Shown piece by piece: positions 34,145 to 41,769 of a stretch of 64,000 nt of DNA (within the stretch, counting starts at the first letter, position 1; every line of letters starts with the position of its first letter). The stretch spans positions 1 to 64,000 of the forward strand of contig CAZVNZ010000012.1 of assembly GCA_964628515.1 (NCBI GenBank), written 5' to 3'. Under the pieces are notes generated by a model. The model worked only from the letters and a program-made list of their open reading frames with translations. It was not told the DNA's origin and did no database searches. A program made the translations under genes and the position numbers. This stretch comes from CAZVNZ01 sp964628515 (GTDB taxonomy: Bacteria; Bacillota; Clostridia; Christensenellales; Christensenellaceae).

Positions 34145-34662
34145 TGGAGCAAATACTTTTAATTAAGGCAACTAAGAGCGACGCAAAGGAAATACTAAAC
34201 ATTACAAAATTAGCTTTTGATTTATACGCAAAGGAAATACGAAAACGTGAAAGCATAGCCGCTTTATACGAAACGGAGGCGGACGTAATAGCGGATATTA
34301 AAACAAAAAACGTATATGTAGCCAAAATTGACGGCGTAATGGTGGGTAGTGTGCGTGTCAAGAATTTAACTGAAGGCATTGCATATTTATCCAGATTTTC
34401 CATACATCCGGACGTACAAAACTTGGGTATAGGCGGATTGTTGCTTGAAAAGGTTAAGCTTGAGTGTGCAAATATGGGTATTAAGGCAATAGCCCTGCAC
34501 ACCGCATCTAAAATGCGCTCCACCGTTGCATTTTACTTAAAAAACGGATATTACATACACTCAATTTCCAAAGACAGCGATTATATTCGTGCTTTTATGG
34601 TAAACGAAATTGTAGAAATGGACGAAATGTTTGACTACGAGAGCATAGTAAACAAGAATTAG
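34144..34662 (+). CDS. GNAT-family N-acetyltransferase in the arginine operon
   Basis: A 172-residue GNAT. The acetyl-CoA-binding motif A reads VQNLGIGGLLLEKVKLEC, a variant of Q/RxxGxG/A, after strand LSRFSIHPD; YLKNGYYIHS is a typical motif B. It overlaps argD by one base and ends the operon. The operon has no argJ, so a separate enzyme must make N-acetylglutamate; this GNAT is a candidate for that ArgA-like role. Family membership is clear, the substrate is inference; it could equally be an unrelated acetyltransferase. Confidence 0.8.
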   Translation: MEQILLIKATKSDAKEILNITKLAFDLYAKEIRKRESIAALYETEADVIADIKTKNVYVAKIDGVMVGSVRVKNLTEGIAYLSRFSIHPDVQNLGIGGLLLEKVKLECANMGIKAIALHTASKMRSTVAFYLKNGYYIHSISKDSDYIRAFMVNEIVEMDEMFDYESIVNKN

Positions 34663-34674
34663 CTACCTTAATGT

Positions 34675-34703
34675 TTGACATTTAAGTTAATAGTTGATAT
34701 TAT
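34675..34703 (+). promoter_or_regulatory. Strong promoter of the small membrane protein pair
   Basis: -35 TTGACA (34675-34680), 17-bp spacer, -10 TATTAT (34698-34703), an 11/12 match, 31 bp before the ATG at 34735. Confidence 0.7.
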
Positions 34704-34734
34704 TATAATGATTTTTAAATTTAAGGAGAATTTT

Positions 34735-35025
34735 ATGGTTTCTTTAATTATAGGTTTAATTGCACTTGCAATGCTGATATTATCTTGGTTTCCTAGCCTT
34801 GGGCTTGGCTTTTTTGCATTTATAAGTTTTGTGCTTGCAATAGTGGCATCCGCAACGGGTAAAAAGATGATGAAGGTAGACCCTTCGGATAAAAACGCAA
34901 GGGCAGGTAAAACCATAGGTACTATTGTTATTGTAATTTCTGTATTAAGAGTTATATTATACATTGTGGCAATATTTGTCCCCATTGCCTTTGGTGCGTG
35001 GGCACTAAGCTCTATTACCGGTTAA
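34735..35025 (+). CDS. Small membrane protein of unknown function
   Basis: A 96-residue protein with hydrophobic segments near residues 3-40 (two helices with a WFPSLGLGFF turn) and 63-90. A short cytoplasmic-type loop KKMMKVDPSDKNARAGK separates them. The arrangement resembles DUF4190-like proteins. AAGGAG lies 8 bases before the ATG at 34735, ruling out longer readings. It is followed 3 bp later by a second small membrane protein of similar layout, from a strong dedicated promoter. Confidence 0.65.
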   Translation: MVSLIIGLIALAMLILSWFPSLGLGFFAFISFVLAIVASATGKKMMKVDPSDKNARAGKTIGTIVIVISVLRVILYIVAIFVPIAFGAWALSSITG

Positions 35026-35028
35026 ATT

Positions 35029-35304
35029 ATGGTTACATTAATATTAATAGTTGCATCCCTTACATTTAATGTATTTTCTTATGTACCCACTTTAAGCTGG
35101 CTTTCTATTGTAGCATTTACCCTTTCCGTCTGCACTTGGGTGCTTAGCAGAAAAATGTACAAACTAAACAACACGGATAACAACTCAAAAATTATAATGA
35201 TACTAAGCATAATTTCCACCTTTGTGGGTTTGTTTGGCATTGTGTACAACTTCTTATTGGGTGGCCTGCTTTTTGGCTATATGAGTGGATTTATGAGTAA
35301 TTAA
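35029..35304 (+). CDS. Second small membrane protein, layout like its neighbour
   Basis: A 91-residue protein with hydrophobic segments near 2-40 and 56-82 and a polar loop SRKMYKLNNTDNNSK in between, paralleling the upstream gene (KKMMKVDPSDKN). The pair may come from an old duplication. It starts 3 bp after the upstream stop without a clear ribosome binding site, so translation is probably coupled. Function unknown. Confidence 0.6.
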   Translation: MVTLILIVASLTFNVFSYVPTLSWLSIVAFTLSVCTWVLSRKMYKLNNTDNNSKIIMILSIISTFVGLFGIVYNFLLGGLLFGYMSGFMSN

Positions 35305-35332
35305 TCTCCATCTTTTCTTTTTTATGGTGATA

Positions 35333-35398
35333 TTGGCAAACGGATAAGCTTTAGTGGTTTGGAGGTTTGGGGGTTTGGGGGTGTGTATATTTTGCCAA
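35333..35398. repeat. G-rich element flanked by an 8-bp inverted repeat
   Basis: TTGGCAAA (35333-35340) and TTTGCCAA (35391-35398) flank a G-rich plus-strand stretch (35356-35382) built of GGTTT and TTTGGGGG units, with enough G-tracts for a quadruplex. It lies between convergent genes. Confidence 0.5.
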
Positions 35399-35414
35399 AC
35401 TAATTTCTTTAGTA

Positions 35415-35753
35415 TTAGGCATCTATTCTTACACCTTCTTTATTAATTGCTTTATAATAAGGCAGTGTGTCTTTGTATTCTTCAAATTCGCTGAGGGGTA
35501 TTTCGTTAATGCTAAGTAAAATCTCGAATTTCATCATAATATAGTTCATTAGCTCTACAATTTTACAATCATATTTTTTTATTTCTTCCCTACCCATATT
35601 AACTATAAGTGCAATATCAACATCACTTTCATCATTAAAATCCTGCCTTGCGCAAGATCCATACAAAATAACTGCTGTCAGCCTATCCTTAAATAAAGCC
35701 TGCATTTTAGATGTCGCTTCTCTTAACATTGTATCAAGGGTTTGCTTAGTAAT
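35415..35753 (-). CDS. MNT-type nucleotidyltransferase-domain protein
   Basis: A 112-residue minimal nucleotidyltransferase. The signature GSCARQDFNDESDVDIAL gives the GSxAR and DxD metal-binding residues. Members usually pair with a HEPN protein as a toxin-antitoxin system in which MNT AMPylates the toxin; no HEPN gene is adjacent. The only ribosome binding site (GAGG at 35763-35760) is 6 bases from an ATT codon at 35753, giving an N-terminus ITKQTLDTM that fits the family better than the internal ATG at 35729. An ATT start is rare; the ATG would give 104 residues. It lies 35 bp after pyrE on the same strand. Confidence 0.75.
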   Translation of the reverse strand: MTKQTLDTMLREATSKMQALFKDRLTAVILYGSCARQDFNDESDVDIALIVNMGREEIKKYDCKIVELMNYIMMKFEILLSINEIPLSEFEEYKDTLPYYKAINKEGVRIDA

Positions 35754-35788
35754 ACTACACCTCGCTGTATTCCTGTTTTTAAAAATTC

Positions 35789-36361
35789 CTACTTCCTACT
35801 CCCCGGCTTTACAGGTTTACTGCCACCTTTGCATAGCGGACAATCGTCTGCATCAAAGGAAATAACTTCCATAGTAAGTACCGCTTTAAAGGGTACATCA
35901 AAGGTAACCGTCCCGTTGCTCCTATCTACAACGCTGCCTACACCAACCACATTTGCGCCTTGCGCCTTTAACAGCTCAATAACCTCTTTTACAGAGCCAC
36001 CCGTTGTAACTACATCCTCGGTAACCAAACAGTTTTGCCCTTTTAGCACCTCAAATCCACGGCGAAGTGCCATTTTGCCCTCTACACGCTCTGCAAAAAT
36101 GTTTTTTACATTTAGTTGTCTGGACATCTCGTATGCCATTATAATACCGCCTATTGCAGGGCCTACAACAATATCTATTTTAGTGTCCGAAAACTGCTGT
36201 GCCAACTGCTTGCAAATAATCTCCGATGTGTCGGGATATTGAAACAACTTTGCGCACTGCATATATTTATCCGAATGTCTGCCCGATGTAAGTAAAAAAT
36301 GCCCCTCCAACATTACTTCCTTTTCTTTAAAAATGCTTATTATTTCCTCTTTGCTTAACAT
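35789..36361 (-). CDS. pyrE: Orotate phosphoribosyltransferase
   Basis: A 190-residue enzyme making orotidine monophosphate from orotate and PRPP. The PRPP-binding motif CLVTEDVVTTGGSVKEVI and the GPAIGGIIMAYEM loop are present. Its start lies 4 bp after the pyrD stop. Last pyrimidine gene of the lspA-rluD-pyrCFKDE run. The C-terminal CPLCKG pair is common in this subgroup of Firmicute PyrE proteins. Confidence 0.95.
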   Translation of the reverse strand: MLSKEEIISIFKEKEVMLEGHFLLTSGRHSDKYMQCAKLFQYPDTSEIICKQLAQQFSDTKIDIVVGPAIGGIIMAYEMSRQLNVKNIFAERVEGKMALRRGFEVLKGQNCLVTEDVVTTGGSVKEVIELLKAQGANVVGVGSVVDRSNGTVTFDVPFKAVLTMEVISFDADDCPLCKGGSKPVKPGSRK

Positions 36362-36365
36362 AAAA

Positions 36366-37274
36366 CTAATTCTCCTTAATAGTATTTGTAAGTTGTGATA
36401 TACTCTCTAACCCTCTATCCTCTCCAAATGCTGTAAGTTCATTTATAATGTCTATACATGCGGTTGGCTTTCTCATGGTGGCACTCCCTACCATTACCGC
36501 ATTTGCACCGGCTATCATAAATTCTGCACAGTCCTCTCCGCTCATTATGCCACCCATGCCTATAATATCTATGTCGATATTTCTAACCTCGTAAACCATA
36601 CGTAAGGCAATGGGTTTAATACACGGGCCCGACAGCCCTCCTGTTTTGTTTGCAAGCACAAAGGTGGATGTTTGAGCATTTATTGCCATCCCCGTTAATG
36701 TATTAATTAGGGAAATACCGTCCGCTCCCCCCTCTTTTGCGGCTTTTGCCATATCTAAAATATTTGTAACGTTTGGTGTCAGCTTTATTATTATAGGCTT
36801 TTTTGCCACTTTTTTAACCTTGCTTACAATGCCTTTCAGCACCTCTGCATCCGTGCCAAAGCCTATTCCCCCACAAGAAACGTTGGGGCAGGAAACATTA
36901 ATTTCGTATAAATCTATGTCTATTTCGTTTAGTGCTTCTGTAACGTAAATGTAGTCCTCTACCGTACTTCCTGCTATATTTGCAATTTTTACCGTGTTGA
37001 TGGTTTTTATTCGTTGCCAAATAGTTTTTTTAAACTCCTCTACGCCGGGGTTTTGAAGTCCTACGGAGTTGAGCACTCCGCTACTTGTTTCCGCAATTCT
37101 TACAGGTGGGTTGCCCAACCGCTTTTCTTTGGTAAGTGCTTTTAATGTAATTGCACCTAAAGCGGATAAATCCATATACCCCATATACTCTTCCCCAAAG
37201 CCAAATGTACCCGAGGCTGTAATTACAGGGTTTTTAAGGGAAACTCCTGCTATGTTTACCTTCATATCTATCAT
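36366..37274 (-). CDS. pyrD: Dihydroorotate dehydrogenase B, catalytic subunit
   Basis: A 302-residue class 1B dehydrogenase that binds FMN and oxidises dihydroorotate. The active-site Cys is in YEINVSCPNVSCGG near residue 133, with TASGTFGFGEEY near the N-terminus and GMGGIMSGEDCAEFMIAGA for FMN phosphate. Class 1B needs PyrK, which is directly upstream with an ATGA stop/start overlap, so the pair is made in equal amounts. A GGAGG lies before the ATG. Confidence 0.96.
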   Translation of the reverse strand: MIDMKVNIAGVSLKNPVITASGTFGFGEEYMGYMDLSALGAITLKALTKEKRLGNPPVRIAETSSGVLNSVGLQNPGVEEFKKTIWQRIKTINTVKIANIAGSTVEDYIYVTEALNEIDIDLYEINVSCPNVSCGGIGFGTDAEVLKGIVSKVKKVAKKPIIIKLTPNVTNILDMAKAAKEGGADGISLINTLTGMAINAQTSTFVLANKTGGLSGPCIKPIALRMVYEVRNIDIDIIGMGGIMSGEDCAEFMIAGANAVMVGSATMRKPTACIDIINELTAFGEDRGLESISQLTNTIKEN

Positions 37275-38035
37275 AAGGACACCTCCTTAATATTAAATAC
37301 AGGGCCTTGCAGACATACCTTTTTGTATTCCTCTCCAATTTTGCACACACAGGTTGTGCAACCCCCTGTACCACACCCCATATGCTGCTCTAAGGAAACA
37401 AATGTAGGTATATCCCCCACTACATTTGCAAGGCTCTTAAAAAAAACATGCGGACCGCAAGCTAAAATTACATCCGGCTTGGTTTTTTCAACTTCTTGTC
37501 TTAAAACCTCAGTAATAAAGCCTTCCCTTCCTGCCGTTCCGTCGTCTGTTGTAATAATTGTTTTTGCAAAACTCTCAAAATCCTTTTGTTGATATATATA
37601 ATCTTTGGATCTAAAGCCTAAAAAGGCGGTATACTCCGCATTGGGATAATAGGCACTTAAAGATTTTAAGGGGGCTACCCCCACTCCACCACCTATAAGC
37701 CATACCTTTTTTTGCTCCTCTTTTAAAGCAAAGCCTTTGCCTAAGGGCATTACCACATCTAAAGTGTCTCCCTCTTTTTGCATTGCTAATATGGCTGTGC
37801 CTTTGCCTACCACCTGATACACAAAATGTACCTCTTTTTTGTGGTAATCCACATAATTTATGCTAATTGGTCGTCTTAAAAAAAGCTCTTGATGCTGGGG
37901 AATTTCTATATGCCCAAACTGCCCCGGTCTGAAAAACTTAAGCATTTGCTCGCTACAAGTCAGTTTTAGCAAATATGTATCCTTTGCAATTATTTGGTTG
38001 TATAAAATCTTCTCTAAATAGTGTTTGTTTAACAT
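37271..38035 (-). CDS. pyrK: Dihydroorotate dehydrogenase B, electron transfer subunit
   Basis: A 254-residue FAD and [2Fe-2S] protein passing electrons from PyrD to NAD+. FLRRPISINYVD binds FAD, WLIGGGVGVAPL binds NAD, and the C-terminal cluster ligands are in QHMGCGTGGCTTCVCKI and the later KVCLQGP. It overlaps pyrD by 4 bases and follows pyrF by 9 bp. Confidence 0.95.
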   Translation of the reverse strand: MLNKHYLEKILYNQIIAKDTYLLKLTCSEQMLKFFRPGQFGHIEIPQHQELFLRRPISINYVDYHKKEVHFVYQVVGKGTAILAMQKEGDTLDVVMPLGKGFALKEEQKKVWLIGGGVGVAPLKSLSAYYPNAEYTAFLGFRSKDYIYQQKDFESFAKTIITTDDGTAGREGFITEVLRQEVEKTKPDVILACGPHVFFKSLANVVGDIPTFVSLEQHMGCGTGGCTTCVCKIGEEYKKVCLQGPVFNIKEVSL

Positions 38036-38044
38036 ATATCTCCC

Positions 38045-38971
38045 TCAGTAACTAATATTATTTTTGCTAAAGGTTGTTAAAATATCCTCTCTCATAGCTA
38101 TAGTGGCTTGTTTCGCCGCTTTTTCAAAGGATAGTTTTGAGTATTCATCCCTTTGCCATGCGGTTAGTATTGCACGTGAATTATTTACAATACCCCCCAA
38201 GCCCTTGCTGTCGAAGTTTGGCAGTAGCCCCTGCGCACTACCCCCTTGTGCGCCATAACCGGGGATTAGTACAAAAATATTTTTATGATTTTTGCGTAGC
38301 TCCTCCGCTTGAGTGGGATAGGTTGCGCCAATAACCGCACCTACAGAGCTGTAGCCGTATTTACCTATTAGCCCCTCACCCCAGTTGTCCACTAAATCCG
38401 CCATATAATCATAAATCTTTTTGTTGTTGCACTCTAAGTCTTGCAACTCAAAGGAGGATTTATTGGAGGTTTTTACCAGTACAAATATGCCTTTATCGTA
38501 CTGTTTGCAATCATCCGTAAAGGGCTTTATGCCGTCTGTGCCAAGATAGCCGTTTACCGTCAGAAAATCTGCATCAAATACCGAGTGCATTACACCCTCT
38601 ATTTCCGTTTTACCTATATATGCACTTGAGTATGCCATAGCCGTAGCGCCAATATCGTTACGCTTAACATCCAAAATAACGATTAAACCTGCCTCTTTTG
38701 CATAGTCTATTGTTTTTTTCATAGCTTCTATGCCGGGTATTCCGTACATTTCGTAGTATGCCGCCTGTATTTTAACGCTTGGGACAATGTCTGCAATTTC
38801 GTCAATAATTGCGGAGTTAAAATTATAAATGCTGTTTGCAACATACTCTAAAGGCTTGCGATTGCCCTTTGCAATAACCTTTTTGGGTATATAATCAAAA
38901 GAGGTATCAAGCCCCACGCAAATAGGGCATTTTAGCTTGATGATTTTTTCTATAAGTCTATCGATTATCAT
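38045..38971 (-). CDS. pyrF: Orotidine 5'-phosphate decarboxylase, type 2
   Basis: A 308-residue decarboxylase for the last step of UMP synthesis. The catalytic LDVKRNDIGATAMAY motif near residue 100 has the Asp-Lys-Asp triad. The length and the APGYGAQGGSAQGL-like LIPGYGAQGG phosphate loop place it in the longer type 2 (PyrF/UMPS-like) group. GGAGAAG lies upstream. Its start overlaps the end of pyrC by 14 bp. Confidence 0.95.
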   Translation of the reverse strand: MIIDRLIEKIIKLKCPICVGLDTSFDYIPKKVIAKGNRKPLEYVANSIYNFNSAIIDEIADIVPSVKIQAAYYEMYGIPGIEAMKKTIDYAKEAGLIVILDVKRNDIGATAMAYSSAYIGKTEIEGVMHSVFDADFLTVNGYLGTDGIKPFTDDCKQYDKGIFVLVKTSNKSSFELQDLECNNKKIYDYMADLVDNWGEGLIGKYGYSSVGAVIGATYPTQAEELRKNHKNIFVLIPGYGAQGGSAQGLLPNFDSKGLGGIVNNSRAILTAWQRDEYSKLSFEKAAKQATIAMREDILTTFSKNNISY

Positions 38972-40229
38972 ATTTTACTTCTCCTTCTACTATTGTACAT
39001 TTTAGTTTTCCGTACAATGTATAGTTTACAAAAGGACTGTTTTTGGATTTTGAAACAATATCCTCTTTATTATAAACATATTTTTGCTCTAAATCCCAAA
39101 TACTTAGGCTTGCAGGCATATTTTGTGCAATTTCTCCCTCATGTAGCTTAATTATATCCGAGGGGCTTTTGCTCATTAGCTCAATAAGCCTTGTTAGGGG
39201 GATTATTCCCCTTTTTACTAAATAAGTATAGCAAACGGCAAATGCGGTTTGCAAGCCTATCATTCCAAATGGGGGTGGTATTTGTGCCTTTTCCTCTAAG
39301 GTGTGGGGTGCGTGGTCTGTTGCTATGGCATCTATGGTGCCGTCTGCTATCCCCTCTATTACCGCCAAAACATCACTCTTTTCTCTAATTGGCGGATTTA
39401 CCTTTAGCATTGGTGTGTAGTTTAAAAGCAAACTGTCATCTAAGCTTATATAATGGGGTGTTGTTTCGCAAGTAATTTTTGCCCCCTGCTTTTTTGCTTG
39501 CCTTATTATATCCACACTGCCTTCGGTAGAAACATGGCAAATGTGCAGTCTTGCATTGTGCTTTAGTGCAAGCTCGGTGTCTCTTTTTGTGAGGTTGTCC
39601 TCTACCTCCCTACCTATGCCCTTTAGCCCTGCTATTTTTGCATGCTCCCCACCATGCACCTCGCCGTCCCCTCTAAGTGCAATATCTTCCTCGTGTAGCA
39701 TTAACAGCTTGTTTTCTGCATCCGCTTTACTAAAGGCACTAATTAGTATTTCCTCGTCTAAAACAGGCAGACCGTCGTCCGAGAATGCAACGGCGTCTTG
39801 TAGCCTTGCAAAGTCTGTAAGCTCTTTGCCTAACATTCCCTTGGTTATGCAGGCAACAGGCAGTACCCGTGCGTAGCCTTCTTCCTTGCTTTTATTTATT
39901 ACGTAGGATAGTGTTTCCACGTTATCTATGCAGGGTTTTGTGTTTGGCATACAGCAAATTGTGGTATATCCGCCACTAACGGCAGCCCTTGTGCCTGTAA
40001 TTACATCCTCTTTATGGGTAAAACCGGGGTCTCTTAAATGGCAATGTAAATCCACAAAGCCTGCAAAGGCATAAAGGTTTGTGCCGTCAATAATTTCTCC
40101 TATTGTAGCCCTTTTCGTTTGCTTGCCGATATTTTTGCCTATATTAGCTATTTTACCGCTTTTAATTAATATATCCGTGTTATGTATTTCCCCATTATAA
40201 TTGGCTATATTAACATTTTTTATTAGCAT
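38958..40229 (-). CDS. pyrC: Dihydroorotase
   Basis: A 423-residue class I zinc amidohydrolase cyclising carbamoyl aspartate. The metal-binding FVDLHCHLRDPGFTHKED and the GYTTICCMPNTKP and ATDHAPHTLEEK segments are typical. The ATG at 40229 has AAGGG 7 bases upstream and gives the usual MLIKNVNI start. An ATG at 40262 is also possible but its GGAGG is only 3 bases away. A 13-codon ORF (40272-40231) ends just before this ATG. No pyrB is in the window. Confidence 0.92.
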   Translation of the reverse strand: MLIKNVNIANYNGEIHNTDILIKSGKIANIGKNIGKQTKRATIGEIIDGTNLYAFAGFVDLHCHLRDPGFTHKEDVITGTRAAVSGGYTTICCMPNTKPCIDNVETLSYVINKSKEEGYARVLPVACITKGMLGKELTDFARLQDAVAFSDDGLPVLDEEILISAFSKADAENKLLMLHEEDIALRGDGEVHGGEHAKIAGLKGIGREVEDNLTKRDTELALKHNARLHICHVSTEGSVDIIRQAKKQGAKITCETTPHYISLDDSLLLNYTPMLKVNPPIREKSDVLAVIEGIADGTIDAIATDHAPHTLEEKAQIPPPFGMIGLQTAFAVCYTYLVKRGIIPLTRLIELMSKSPSDIIKLHEGEIAQNMPASLSIWDLEQKYVYNKEDIVSKSKNSPFVNYTLYGKLKCTIVEGEVKYDNR

Positions 40230-40321
40230 TTCAGCACCCTTTATATCTCGCAAACTCTCCATAAACCTCCATTGAAATATTTACATTTTTTGCCCGTTTG
40301 GCATTGTTTATTATATAGCGT

Positions 40322-41227
40322 TTAACTTATTTCCAACTTTTCCAGTATTTGTGTAAAGTATTTGGGCAAAGGTGCAAAAAATTCCATATATTCGTTTGTT
40401 GTGGGGTGGAAAAACCCTAAATTGTATGCGTGGAGCATCTGCCCTTTTAAATTATATTCGCATTTTGCCTTTGTGTATAAGGAATCTCCCACCACCGGAA
40501 AGCCTATGTGCTTCATATGTACCCTTATTTGATGGGTTCGCCCCGTTTGCAAAGTAGCCTCTACTAAGGTGTATTTGCCGTAATTTGCCAGCACTTTGTA
40601 CTCGGTTATTGCGTTTCTGCCCATTTTAGACACCGCCATTTTTTTCCTGTCCTGCTTGTGTCTGTCTATGTTTGTGTTTATTACACCGCTTTTTTGCTTT
40701 ATATTGCCGTAGCATAAGGCAATGTATTTGCGCTTTGCTATCTTTTTTTCTATTTGCTCTGCTAATTTTCTGTGTGCATTATCGTTTTTTGCCACAACTA
40801 AAAGTCCGGAAGTGTCTTTATCTAACCTATGTACAATACCCGGACGCAACTCTCCGTTTATGCCGGACAAATCTTTAATGTAATACATAATTGCGTTTAC
40901 AAGAGTGCCTTCGTAGTTTCCGGGAGCCGGATGGGTAACCATACCTTGAGGTTTATTTATCACCGCAATAGCTTCATCTTCATAAATAATATCTATGGGA
41001 ATGGCTTGTGGCAAAATTTCCGTTTCTTTAATTTCGGGGAGTGTAATTTCCACCACATCTCCCTCTTTTATTTTTGCGCTTGCTTTAGCTAAATTACCGT
41101 TTACCAAAACAAGACCGTCATCTATAAGTTGTTTAACATACGAGCGGGAAAATCCCCCTAATTCCTCTGCAATAAAGGTATCCAATCTTTTATTTGATGC
41201 TGTTGAAATTAGTTTACTCTTCTGCAT
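40322..41227 (-). CDS. rluD: RluD-family 23S rRNA pseudouridine synthase
   Basis: A 301-residue enzyme with an N-terminal S4 RNA-binding domain (KRLDTFIAEELGGFSRSYVK) and a catalytic domain with HRLDKDTSGLLVVAK (catalytic Asp) near residue 140 and GRTHQIRVHMKHIGFPVVGD. It isomerises uridines in 23S rRNA. The ATG at 41227 lies inside the 3' end of lspA (14-bp overlap), so translation is coupled; longer readings only extend into lspA. The lspA-rluD-pyr order is common in Firmicutes. Confidence 0.93.
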   Translation of the reverse strand: MQKSKLISTASNKRLDTFIAEELGGFSRSYVKQLIDDGLVLVNGNLAKASAKIKEGDVVEITLPEIKETEILPQAIPIDIIYEDEAIAVINKPQGMVTHPAPGNYEGTLVNAIMYYIKDLSGINGELRPGIVHRLDKDTSGLLVVAKNDNAHRKLAEQIEKKIAKRKYIALCYGNIKQKSGVINTNIDRHKQDRKKMAVSKMGRNAITEYKVLANYGKYTLVEATLQTGRTHQIRVHMKHIGFPVVGDSLYTKAKCEYNLKGQMLHAYNLGFFHPTTNEYMEFFAPLPKYFTQILEKLEIS

Positions 41228-41690
41228 TTTTCTTTTTTTCTTTATCCCAAAACCAAATAATAAATACACCGAGCATTATTGCTCCAAAGGTTAAAAAGGC
41301 ATCCGCAACGTTAAATATGGCAAAATCCACAAAGGCAAATTCCAACATATCCACAACATAGCCTAAAAATAATCTATCTATTAAGTTGCCTATTGCTCCC
41401 CCTGCTATAAAGCACATAGAAAGCCTAAACAGCCAAGAAAATTTATCTTTGTACTTAAATAAAAAGTAGATAACCACCACCGACATTATTAGAGAAATTA
41501 TGGCAAGTACCCAGGTTGCATCATTAAAAAGGCTAAACGCCGCACCTGTGTTTTCCACATAAGTAAAATTCATAAAACCCGGAATAAAGGGTACACTTTG
41601 TCCGGGCATATGGGCTAAATTTATAACAGAAACGTATTTTATTATTTGATCAAAAATTACCACCGCTGCTATTATTATTGCATATATCAT
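41214..41690 (-). CDS. lspA: Lipoprotein signal peptidase (signal peptidase II)
   Basis: A 158-residue, four-helix membrane aspartyl protease that cleaves prolipoproteins before the lipidated Cys. The catalytic aspartates are in GGAIGNLIDRL and VVDMLEF...FAIFNVADAFLTFG; the N-terminal FDQIIKYV and VENTGAAFS are also conserved. GGAG 8 bases upstream fixes the ATG at 41690. The BtuF lipoprotein is one expected substrate. First gene of the lspA-rluD-pyr run. Confidence 0.96.
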   Translation of the reverse strand: MIYAIIIAAVVIFDQIIKYVSVINLAHMPGQSVPFIPGFMNFTYVENTGAAFSLFNDATWVLAIISLIMSVVVIYFLFKYKDKFSWLFRLSMCFIAGGAIGNLIDRLFLGYVVDMLEFAFVDFAIFNVADAFLTFGAIMLGVFIIWFWDKEKKKNAEE

Positions 41691-41706
41691 AAATATCTCC
41701 ACATAT

Positions 41707-41740
41707 AAAAAATTATCACAAGCAAAAGCCTGTGATAATT
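41707..41740 (-). terminator. Terminator between the nhaC-like gene and lspA
   Basis: AATTATCACA (41711-41720) pairs with TGTGATAATT (41731-41740), followed on the minus strand by a T-rich run. It ends the antiporter transcript 30 bp past its stop. Confidence 0.75.
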
Positions 41741-41769
41741 ATATCATAAATTAAATTTAATTAAAAGTA

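Noticed and set aside
35305..35414. HEPN partner of the MNT protein
   Set aside because: The space holds only the G-rich element; no open frame of suitable size on either strand.
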